From assembly GCF_963678635.1 (NCBI RefSeq), contig NC_087066.1, positions 16,473,949-16,537,948 on the forward strand: DNA of 64,000 nucleotides, given 5' to 3'. The stretch is from Symsagittifera roscoffensis. Taxonomy: Eukaryota; Xenacoelomorpha; Acoela; Convolutidae. The first letter of the stretch is position 1; each line of letters opens with the position of its first letter. The position numbers and the translations under genes are program-made. The notes under the pieces were generated by a model, which was given only the letters and a program-made list of their open reading frames with translations, made no database searches and was not told the DNA's origin. This document shows, one piece after another, positions 24,001 through 36,000 of the stretch.

Positions 24001-27000
24001 ATTCTCTTTTGCATGGGCATAGGCTCCCGGCAATTGAGGTACTCCCACAGCCTCTCCTGTATCTTTCACCACTGGTCTCAGATTCCAGAGTTTTGGGTTG
24101 AACTGGATGTGGGACAGATCCTCACGACCCATTCGGCATTTGAAGTGGTTGTTGAAATCCATCAACACCCAACCTGGCTCTGCTATTCTTCCGAACAGCC
24201 TATCATCGCTAGCCAGCTTTCTCAGTTCACTCTGCTCTACCCAATTCAGCACTGAACAATCCACTACTGAGACCAGGTTGACGTACAACACTGAATTCCT
24301 GTACGCTTTAACTTGTACATCCGGGAACGCAAAGGACATCACCGGTCCATAAACCACTGTGACGAATTCCCTTAGTCCGTGGACCAGAGCCAACGGATCA
24401 ATCCGCATCATAACAGCTAAGTCTGTTAATAAGGGCATGCCACAATACTGTTTGCATTCGCTTGCGTTCGTCGCCACTTTGTCCTCTCCTGTTACGCTTC
24501 TGTTCTGTTGCAGGAGGTATTGAAGTAGGAGAGTCCTCCAGTCTTTCATCTTCCTGAGCGAGGCGGTTTCCAACTGTGCATTGAACTCACGACTGGGTCC
24601 CTGCAGTTGTTCAGGGTAACGCAATAGCACAAGCAAGTCTCCCAGCCGACCATAGGTCATGGCAATCAGGGTCAAGAGTCCATCCAACCTCAAATCGGCC
24701 AACGCTTGGGTAAAGAGGTTTGCCGGTCCTTTCACAAAGTTTTCATGACCAAATGTCACGTATAAGGCTAACACCAGGCCAATCGACAACTTCCTGATGT
24801 CTTTGACAAAACTTGCGATCAGGTTCCTAGATGCCCTCGGGTAGCACGTCGATAGGAAAGATGGCGTCCATCCCACTCCCATTCCGCCCAAGATAGCATC
24901 CGATCGTTCGTACTGTGCTTTCGTGGCCAGCACGTCCGCTTGGAACTTGTCCAGCGACATCGTATTCACGTCTTGCATCAGCTTCAACATCTTGCCTCCA
25001 GCCAACTCCCGGGCATCAAGTAGACTCTTCAAATACGCGTGTATCTCTTTAATTATCGCCGGCGCATGCTCAAACGCGTCTTCACCCAAGGTGCACAGCC
25101 TCGGTGACAGATACAACCATATGTTGTTGTGTGGCTTCGTACGCAAAGCCATTGCCATGAGGTCCTCTTCTGCTGACGTCATGTTCTTCCTGATCATCCT
25201 TCCCTGCTCGTTCTCTTTATGATCCATCTGCCTGAACCAGAGATCATCAGCCACCTGTTGTACTAACAGATGATCGTCACCTACCCCTGGTCTTAGCTTC
25301 AATAATCTCGCGAAGTTGGACAGCTCCAACCCCAGAACTTCGTCTAGCACCAGCCGAGTTGTGCTGCAATCTCTGAGTCCCTGTATGGCATTCGAGATGT
25401 CAGACCAAACAGCGGGGAGCTCAGATCGGTGCGGATAATAATTGTCCGGGTCCACCACTCTGTTTGGGGCAGGAATTATCACGTTATATATCCCCTCCGC
25501 TATCGTCGTGACCATCGTGTACACAAATTGAAGGGGTTCAGGCAACGCAGCGTAGCCTGGTGACAATACAAAGATCACCTTCACCACATTCATGGTGAAC
25601 CGTTGTCTTGCTGCTGCCTCTACCTCGGCCATCGCCGAGAGCAGTGTCATGATCGCTTCCCCTATAACTTCGTTACTCGGGATCGATCCATCCGTCAGAC
25701 GTGACAATAGGCCTCTGCTTTGTAGATGATCATTCGCGCCTGCAACCACTATCACCTGCGGCTCCATGCTGACCACTCTCCGTACACTTATCATCATGCC
25801 TATCGCCTGTCCCCAGTCCAGCTTAGGCGCCGTTAAGAAAATCACATCAGGCCAGAATAGAGAACGGGGTGTATAGAGATAATCGGAGCCGGCCACAACC
25901 AGATACTTGGCAGCCTTCATGTCCAAGGGATCATACGCTGCAAAAAGGCCATCACCTACTGGGGCCTTCAGATTCCCATATCTCTTGTCGTCTCCAAACA
26001 CTGTTGTGGTTCGGGGATAATCCCTAGAATACTCGCCCGGCGTCTGACCGGGTGGCTTAGAGAATTGTCTAAACATCTTGTGATGCTTGTTGCTGGGTTT
26101 GTTCTCCGTCTGAAACTTGCCTTTGCGCACTGGTGGTGTCCTTTCCCGGGCCCTATCTCGAACGTCGGTGAGCGACCGGGTGTTTAGAGGTCCAAAGGTG
26201 TTGTCACGAGGCAATCCATCCAAGTCCGCATGTCGGAGTGAGGTCGAGGAGCTGAATTTCTCCTGCTCTGCTAGCAGCCAATCCACGCCCGGTATCCGAT
26301 AAAGTCGCGACACTGTGGGACTTTCACCGCCAGTCATTCTCATCACATCTTCCCGACACGTCAGGGTATTCATGTTCAACTTCGCCGACATGTCCGTCTT
26401 ATACTGACCCCAATGGCTAGGATCTGAACTATTCCAAAGCAACCTGCTGCCGGATTCAATTCCCTCCGCTGGCACGGTGCTTGTCGACGATCCTGCCGTC
26501 GAAGCAGGATTCGTCGTGGCAGGCGAATCATTCCTCCTAGACGCGGTCTGGGAGTTGTTTCTATTACTCTGTTCCACCGATCTGCCGAGTCGGCTTCCAA
26601 TCGATTGCGGCCTGGGAGGAGGGGCAGTCCCCAGCCTGTCTCTCACATTTGAGCTCGGAGCGACGGTTACGGCTCCAACCGTCTCCGTTGCCAAGGGCCC
26701 TAGGCGGTTGGCGAGGGATTCGGGCACGGTTGCCCTTACTCTGCTCCCTCCGGTCGAATTGGTCCGAGCCAAAGAACCGGTCGCCCTTAATTCTTGCTCC
26801 ACTTCTCTCAACTGCGTTTGAAACACATCGTTGATCCAATGTCTCCCTCGTTGGCTATTGAAGTGCACTCCATCTCTGGTGAGCTCGATGTGATCAGTCA
26901 TACGTAGCATGTTTTCAAGATCCAGGAGTCGCAACTCGCCAGGATTGTTCCTCACCAGATTGCGGGTCATTTCATTCCACCGCGTTACGTTGCCATTCAT

Positions 27001-30000
27001 AAAATCCGCAGCTGTAGTACCCACCAAAGGATTTGGCGGTATCGTACACAGGATCACGAGCCTGGGTCTATACTTTTCCTTCAATTCATTCAACAGACAC
27101 ACCAACAGAGGTTCCCACTTGTTTTCTGGGGTTACGGGGGCTCTCGAGACGTCATTAGTCCCCAGCATTATTATCAATGTATCCAGACGATCCTCGCCCT
27201 GGAACTCCATCATTTTGATCACTTGAGCCACTGAGGCTCCTCCAAAGGACAGAGTGGTAGTCTGGCCATAGACGGAGATCTCATTCAGATCTCTCACCAG
27301 ACTGTCTCCAATGATCAAATGGCGACTCCCTGGGGGAATCACTTGGTCGCTCGTGGCGGGGTTCCAGCTCATGTCGTTCAAGCAGGCTCGAGGATGCTCG
27401 GCTGGCACTTGCGTGAACTGATGACGTGTCATCAGGTTCTTCCTGATATCTACCACGCGAGACTTCTTGAAGACTCCACCAGGCGCAGAGCACGCTATCG
27501 TGCGGGTTGCCCGCTCAGAGCCATCTGATGAATGATCACGACGCTGGGAAGGAACGATCCTAGCCAGTGTCCGTTCAGTGCCTCTGTTGATCTCATCCAT
27601 CGCGGCTCTGGCCACTTGGTTAAATGATTCCTGAAATTGAGGAGCTAGATAGGTGTCAGAAGGGTCTGGTATCGTGAACCTCTGACTCGAAGCAGACGGT
27701 CGTGTCTGCTGAGGAGCCTCGTGCCCCTTTGATGCATGCAAATCCAGAACCTCAGGTCCTCTCGATGCGCACAGCTCCTGCGCGGTTGTCCTGGGGCGTG
27801 TGTCGTTAGATCCCTCCGAGGACCTCATGCTCGCCAGGATTTCCGGTGACACTTGGCTCACCTTCGCCATATACAGCTCCTTCAGGTGCTTTATCTCATC
27901 CTCCTTGTAGGCCACCTGCAGATCTTCGAATTTCTTTTTCCATTCGTCTCTCTCCCGAGCTATGGTCCTGTACTCCTGAAGTTTGGCACACAGCTCACTC
28001 TGGTCCCTCTCCTTCTTCTCCAGTGTTTCAATCGTTTCCGACGTCTGGATCTCTATCTCGCTCACTCTCACTCTCTTCAGGGGAGGAGCAGCTGTTGGAG
28101 AGTCGACCGAGTGTGACGGGCCTGGCCCATCACGCTGTCTCTTCGCTCCGATTAATGGCTGCGCAGGTTGGACAGGTAAGGGCATCTCACCTAGCCGGTG
28201 GTCCCTTTGCTCGCCTAGTCCCGGCTCACGAGCCAGGTCGTGGCCGGACATTTCTCCGCGCCTCCATCTCATCAATCGGTTTCGGCCTCTCTCGGCGGTC
28301 CCGGACTCACCGAAGGCCAACATCAACACTACTTCCGTAGGGCGATTCCCTCGACCCTCTCTTCCCAGTGCATTGAGGAGTGCGACCACAAACATCGCCA
28401 ACCCCGGGTCTTCTCGTGTGAAGTCACAATCGATCAGCCGCTGATAGATCTCGTCTAGAGTCGCTCCTAGACTCGCTGAGAGGAATTCCATGAGTTCGTT
28501 AGTATCTCCCATTTCTTTTCGTGTTGATTCTTCGTGTAATCTCTTCTGATTCAGTGTCAGTAAACAATTTCCGATCAATCAAGATCTAAAAGACAGGTCG
28601 CGACTTAGAATCATCATTTTAAGATGCAACATCAATCAATTCTCTAAAACTCTCCATTGAAATTCTCTTTTTCAATTCTGATTTAAAATTTTAGCACCAA
28701 GGTGGATCGTCCACCTTTACTTTCGTCAGAGTAGCATGAATGTACGCTGTCACCTTGATGACCTGGGGTGCCCCAGGTCTTTTATGACACTAACATAAAA
28801 CATAACATCACAATAACATAACATAAACATCACATAAACATCACATAAAAACCTAATCCCTAATACTGTACCTAAGACCTAACCTAATCTAAAACTTGAC
28901 TCTAATTCTTATCGAGCAACTTAATAAAAACCACTTATCGCCGAGCGCAATTCTTAGCATATGCTCAGATAGTATTTTTTATGTAAGTAAACCTCTATGT
29001 CAGTCTCTGAAAATATCACATGCACAAGAGCATACAACTCTCTCGGATGTAGCTTTCCCCTATTGGGATCATAAACTGGCAACGAGAGAGAGGTCACACC
29101 TCTCTCAACCAGGAAATCCCTAAGTCGAGTCAAGGCCAACACCAAGCTCTCCGGATTCACGTGTTGCCTATCAGTAGCTTTCGTAACCAAAAAACACAAA
29201 TATTTCCCTGGTATCTGTGATGCAACAGGGGGCAACGCTATCATTCCTCCTACACCCGGTCTCTGTTTCCACAAAAACTCGATATTCTTGTACTCTCTTT
29301 TAAAGTCGGCCGCTAGTGCTGTTTTGAAGCTTACGTCCGCAGTTATCGCTATGGCGCACGTGCGTTCCGTGAGTATGAAATCGCTGTCCGTTATAACGAT
29401 ATTGTTCGAATAGTGGTTCGGGAGATCAAAATACGATTCAAAGATTCGTCCAAAAGGTGGTTTCTTAGCATTCTCGCCCTCTGTCTCTAGTTCTCCGGTT
29501 TCCCTTGCCGATTTCAATTTTTTTATTATGAGATTTTCGGTGTGGGTGAGTCCTACCCCCACTCCCCGGACAAAAATATCCATCGACGTCCCCGTCGATC
29601 GCCCAAAGTCTAGGAGACCGAGGTTGGATTGTGGAACACGTAGAGGACCATCTGGGGCGACCCAGTTGGACTCGGTATTGTCATGACTGATGTATTTGAC
29701 GCCGTCTCTGTCGACGTCCTGAATCGTCAGGATCGTCTCTTTTGGATCTGTCGGCAGATCGTGGAGCCATTCGAGCACGCGCAAGTTTGTTAGTTCTTGC
29801 TCATGTGTCTGTTCCGCTTCTGGTTCGAACTCCACTTCCGGTTCTGATCGATCGTCGATCCAATCTTGATCCATATCGTTCACAAGGTCGATTTCTTCTA
29901 GCATCGCTACTTCGTCCAGCCCCACCAGCGAGTCTATGACATCACTCACTACTATCCGGTCTACAACGAAGTCCTCGCCATACGGATTGTATTTCTTCTG

Positions 30001-33000
30001 GTTTTTTCCCCTCTTACTTTGGCGTGTCTCCATAGTGAGCGGAAAGTCAGGCTGTATTCCTTTGTCAATTTCGGTTTGTTCCGGGCAATCCCAGTCTTCT
30101 TCGGCATAGGGTAGAGTTTCATCGTCCACCTCTACTCGCTCAGTCAACTCGAGATCCAGTGGTAGATCACAATTGTCCACCATCTCATTGCCGTCGTTCT
30201 TGTCGCGAGTACCCCTTTCATTCACTTCACAAGCAGGATCCACTATTAAATAGTCTCCCTCTTGCATGTCCGCTGGGATGCACCAATCCTCGGACGAGGC
30301 GTTGTGTGGTTTGATATTCTCGTAATGAGCCGCTCTTCCGGTGCTCAGCCGATAAAAACGACCTCCTTGATGCACCTCTGTTATTTGAAATGGACCACGC
30401 CATTTCTTTAATAGTTTCTTGGTTCCTTTTGGTGGAACCACTTCCTGGAACACCCAGACATAATCGCCAACTGAGTAGGCTTTTGCATCGGCTGTTCTTT
30501 TATCAAACCTCCTTTTTTGTCTAATTTGCGCCTGTTGCGTATTCCTCCTGCATAAGTCATTGAGGTCCTGTTGTCTTCTAATAACGTCCCGCACGTACGT
30601 TTGCGGTGCTGTCCTCTTCCCTTCATATTCAGGGTAGAAGAACGTTAACGGGAGTGCTTTTTCATGACCCGTCAGCATCATATGCGGACTTATTCCCGTG
30701 GTGGAATGCTCCGTGCTGTTGTAAGCACCCATCACTTGCGGTAAGTGCTTGTCCCAGTCATCCATGTAGCGTGAGCAGTAGACTCTCAACATGGATACCA
30801 GTGTGCGATTCTGCCTCTCGACTAGGCCATTCGTTTGCGGGTGATAAGTGGTCGAGTGGGCCTGCGCTACCTGCGACCTTTTCATTAACTCTTTCGTGAG
30901 ATCACCTACGAATGCTTTGCCATTGTCAGATTGGAACGTGATGGGGCAGCCATGCCTTGCTATCCACACGTTTATCAAATGATCGCACGTTTCTTCTGCC
31001 GATGCTGTCATGCAGGGTGCCGCCTCCGCATACTTCGTAAAATGGTCGATCATTACCAGCACCTGATTATAGCCCGTTGCTGTCATGCAGATTTTCTGGT
31101 GATCAATTTGCACCACTTCGTTGAAACCTGACGATTCTATCGACTGTAGGGGGAACCTTAGTTTCCTGGGATCCTTTGCCTGTTGACAAGACAGGCATGC
31201 GGCTATCCATTTCTCACAAGCCTTCTTCAACCCCGGCCATTCGAATCGTTTTTGTATCCTGTTATACACTTTGTCTACGCCTTGATGTCCCATCTGATCA
31301 TGTGAGCGAAAGAGCAACTCAGTCTGGTACAACTGTGGTAGCACTATTGAGTTGTATTTATAAAGGACCTTGTCCTCCTCCTTGCGCTTACAGGCTACGA
31401 TTCCGTCCTTATTCAGGTACAACAAGTCTTTTCTCTTCAGGTAAAACTGCTTCAGGATTTTGTAGCTGTCTTCTTCCAAGTCTCCCTTGTCAGGTGCTCC
31501 ATTCTCGATCCATCTTTTCAGACTGCTCGTCATTCTATCATTTCGTTGAGCCCTCAGGAGATCCGACAGCCTGTACCTGGCTTTCAAATACGTCTTCACC
31601 ACGTTCATTTGCCCACTCATTATCTCCGGAGCATGAGCATCGTCCATCAACTTGACACACCATATCTTTTTCAAAGGCGTCGCTTCTTGCACAGATGGTT
31701 CCAGATTGGTACGGACGACCGTACTATGTGGCAGCAATCTGGTTGGGCGTTTTGAAACTGCTATCAGTTCGAGCTCGTCTGCGGCATTGTCTACCACAGT
31801 GCCCTCTTCATCTGAGGTGTATCTGTCCCTGTCTGGATCCTGATGTATTTCCCGGTCCAGCCCACGCTGCTTCCAGTCTACCAATAAGGAGTGGATCGCA
31901 ATCTCTGACATGTCGGAATTGGAAGTTGTTTCAGACGTGTTGTCCCCGGACTGGGGTCCCGAATCAACACTTGAGTCGACCGATTCTCCAACATCATATT
32001 CCAAGTTGTTTGAGATGTTTCTCGACTCCCCGGACAAAACTCTGTCCATCGGTCGCCTTGAACCCGACTCCCCGGACAAAATTCTGTCCCTAGGTAGTCT
32101 AGTCAACCTCTCCCCGGACAAGTTGTCCTGCACGGGCTCAAAGGCGTTTGACTTCTCAGACAAGTCGTCCTTGACTGGATCGAAGGTGTCAGACTCCCCG
32201 GACATTGTCTCGTCCAGGGACGAACAATCTGGGCTTGGCTCGTATTCCTCTTTCGCATCCGTGAAGTGCACTCTCCTCGTGAAGCTAGATTTCGACTTGA
32301 TCCTGACTTCCTCAGTAGCTTGGTTTTGATTCGATGTTCCATATTCAGTGAACGAAGTTCTCAACAATACTTCTTTCGGCATCGAGGTCACCAGCTGATT
32401 GACGATCGACCTGCAATCCCGTTCAACGCCTCGGCTGCGAATGGACACTGGCCTCTTCTCTGTTCTCTCGGTGACAGTCAACCTCTGCATGGTTTCCCTC
32501 CATTCACGATCATGCCTATCCACTTCCCTATCCAACAAGTCACGGAGTTTTCCCATGACGTCCGGCGCCACGTTCACCGTCTTATTCAATAAAGCGATGC
32601 TGTTTATACCCAGCCTGGTCAGTTCTTGCTGTACCAAGTTGGATCGGACTAGCAGATCCAACGGAACGGGTTCGCCTCTGGCTAAAAGCTTTATCTCCGC
32701 AGCCGTCTCCACTGGAAGGTCAGGGTGTCCAGGTATAGGATGTCCTGATTTGTCTAACCACCTAGTAAGTGGCAGCTCATCATAGGTTTCTTTGTCCAGA
32801 AAGGAAAACCCGTCTTTGATCTCTGATTGGTTAGCTTGCTTCTCTTCGAGGCGCTCATAAAATTCTGTCTTTTTGCTGAGGCTATCTGCGTTCTGGTGCT
32901 TGTCACGGGTACGGTGCTCTATGATCATGTGGTATCCATCCAAGCGCACGATCCAACGACCAATGTAGCTCTGGTCCATCGAATAGGTTTTCAGCCAGGC

Positions 33001-36000
33001 AAGGGCACGATTGTCCACACGCAACTTGAAGGGAGCACTCCCCAAGTAGGCCCTGTACTTTTCCACAAACGTGATCACAGCAAACATCTCCGCTTTTGGT
33101 GCGCCGTACTTCATCTCAGTGTCACTCAGGACTTTACTTCCATAAGCTATCGGACGAAGAACCGTTCTCCCGTTCCACTCCTGCTCTTGGTGAAGTATGC
33201 CTGATATCGCAACCACTGATGCATCCGTGTCCAGCACGAACATCCCCTTCTCCGTTGGCATGCCGAGGACCGGTGCCTCGCAAAGTTCGCGTTTGATGTT
33301 TTCAAATGAGACTTGTGCCTCATCAGTCCAGGTGAACTTTTTGCCCTTATTTCTCATCAACTTCTGCATGGGGTATATTTTGTCAGCATACCCCTTGATG
33401 AACTCGCGATAATAATTGGCGAATCCCAGAAAACTCATCAACTGTGTATCTGTTTTAGGTGCCTTCCAGGTCAGCACCGCTTCAACCGCTTCGGGGTCTG
33501 GTCTCACTCCATGTTTGTCAACCAGGCGGCCCAGATACTTTATGGAGTCCTTGAGGATTTCGCACTTAGAGGGTTTGCATTTCAGACCCGCCTGCTTCAT
33601 GCAAGAAAACACCTCTTCCAACCTCTCGATGTGGTCTTCCAAGGTTGGTGTCGCGATCACTACATCATCGACATAACACATGATGAGATTCCCATACTTT
33701 TTAGTAACGCTCGTGAGTGCCTGAGCCATCAGTCGCTGGAATGTGGCTGTCGCGTTGCACAATCCGAATGGCATCCTCTTCCACTGGAACAGTCCCAGCT
33801 CACAAGCGAAGCCTGTTTTCTCTCGATCTTGCTTTCTGAGCGGCACTTGCCAGAATGCTGAGCCCAAATCCAACGTCGTGAAGAACTTGGCGTCTCCCAG
33901 CTTGGATAGGCTCTCATCGATGCGGGGAATCGGATATGCGTCCTTTATAGTCACTGCGTTCAGATAACGGAAATCGCAACAAAATCTGAGTTGTCCCCCT
34001 TTCTTTTTTGCCATGACCACGCCACAAGCCCATGGGGACTTCGACGGCTCGATCATGTCGTACTCCATTAACATCTCGATTTCCTTCCTACACGCTTCTG
34101 ACTTGTTTGGGGTCATTCTTCTCGCCCCTTCCCTATGAGGTACCGAGCCCTCTTCTATCTCAATCTCGTGCTCTACAAAATTGCAACAACCTATGTCGGC
34201 CTTATGTTTCGAAAAAACGTCTGCGTTCCGATTTAGCACCGCCCTGAGCGAATCTAGTTCCTTGTCGGATATTTTACCCTTCAGATGCTCTATCTCAGGT
34301 AGGACAGGCCTATTCTCTGCTAACTCTGCTTCCGTCGGTCTCTCAGGAAAGTTGGAACAACTAGACAGCCCATCATCTGTTTCCGACTTCATTGAAAACA
34401 ATTTCCTAGAAGATTTCAATTCAATTACTCTTTTCATTATACATTCTTGGTTCGCATGTAATGGACATTTAGTTACGTCAAACTTCTTCAAGTTTTCCAC
34501 ACTCAGAAAATCTGTGTTCAGAGGCAAAGCGTAGCCAAGTTTCTTTCCCCTCTGTATTGTCACTGTTGTTGCTTCTGTGTTCAATAACACACTCACACAC
34601 AGTCCGCTCTGAGTGAGTGAGAAGCTTCTTCCTAAAATAGCCGAGCTTTTACTGTTTGGATTTGGTACCAGACACACCTGTCTGTCATTGCTGAGTTCAT
34701 TCAAGTTCCTCATCCTAAACGTCGCTACTACGGCTTGGTTCGGTTTTAATCTAACTTTTCGATCCAGAAAAATCGGCACCTTGGCCTGATTAATTAATAT
34801 CTTATTAAGGGGTCTTTTCTCATACTTTCTTTCAGGATCCTTGATCCTAATCAATCCGTCATTGAGATCAATCGTGACGTCAAAGTTGCGAACGAAATCC
34901 CTCCCTAGGATGAACTGGTCGGATTCGTCCAAATTCTCTACTACTAGGAAGCTCATCCAAAGATGTCTCCCTCCGAGCTGCAGTGAGATGATCGGGGTTC
35001 GCCCGGTGACATAGATCGCTCCCTGATTGGCAGCTGCCAACCTGATGTTTGTCGGTATGAGATCCGACCTCTCAAAACCCATGTCGGTCCAAGTTTTGAC
35101 TGGCATGACACTGACTACTGCTCCCGTGTCTAGCAGTCCCTTTACTGAAAGCTGTCTGCCTTGCACGTCCAGAACGTGTGCGGCCAGATCTGCCTCGCAA
35201 CCAATATGCACAGCATCTTGCTCGAGCATCGCGTTGTGTCCGATTCGTCTGACCTTCAGCTCCTCTTGACCAATGTATATCCGGCCAACCTGATCGTTCG
35301 CATCAGTTATGTGAGCTTTCGTGTAGATATTGATGCCATCCACATTCATCAGAATCGGGTAAGGGCCATGGACATCGATATAATGTCCGTCCACTTTCAT
35401 CAGCCTCGGACCTCCCGTTGTGAGCAGCGCTCGCACTGCCCTGGAGTCCAGTTTGGGATCCTTCTCCTTCAGGTAGTCGGCATAGATGTCCAGGTGGACC
35501 AGTGTAATCTCGGATGGCTCGCTCAGGTTCTTGACCACCTGGTGCCCTGCGACTGAGATGATAGACATTATTTTGGTCCCTGCCTTCGTCATGCCGAAAG
35601 TCTTGCCAGATATAACGTTCAGTTTTAGTCCCTGTTTCTTGGGCTCTTTTTCATCTTCTGCTCTTGTCGTCTTACTCAGGACATTAAGACTTTCCCGAAG
35701 ATCTGTGCTCTCCAGCTCCGACCTTACCCATTGCTCCACTTCTTTCGTGGCAAGGTGCTGTTTGACATTCTGCAGCGCTGTCCTTGCCGCCAGGCCGTAA
35801 TCCACCTTGAGTGGACTAGACGACTCTGCTTCGAGGTTCGAGGCTACCACCTCGTCAGGCCATGTCTTAACCTTTTTGGTCGCAAAGGTGCTCGGTGTCG
35901 TTTCCTTTCTCCGAGATTCAGCCTCGTTCATCAGACGTGCTCGACTGGCCTTGACACCCGAAAGCGCCTCTTCGTGGCGGGGATGTTTCGCGTCCGCTAC

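Noticed and set aside
19645-28512. ORF2 as a retroviral envelope protein
   Set aside because: Position fits, but I see no signal peptide, furin-like site, fusion peptide or C-terminal membrane span, and the recognisable domain is an SGNH hydrolase.
28578-28578. Longer N-terminus of ORF2 starting at 28578
   Set aside because: The codon there is TTG. The first ATG, in good context, is at 28512. The same applies to Gag-Pol (38496 is TTG, the ATG is 38436) and the hAT transposase (17055 is TTG, the ATG is 17022).
28850-28890. TTAGG words in the Gag-Pol/ORF2 spacer as telomeric repeat
   Set aside because: Only a few irregular TTAGG words occur, with no regular array. Chance in a short A/T/G-rich stretch is enough.
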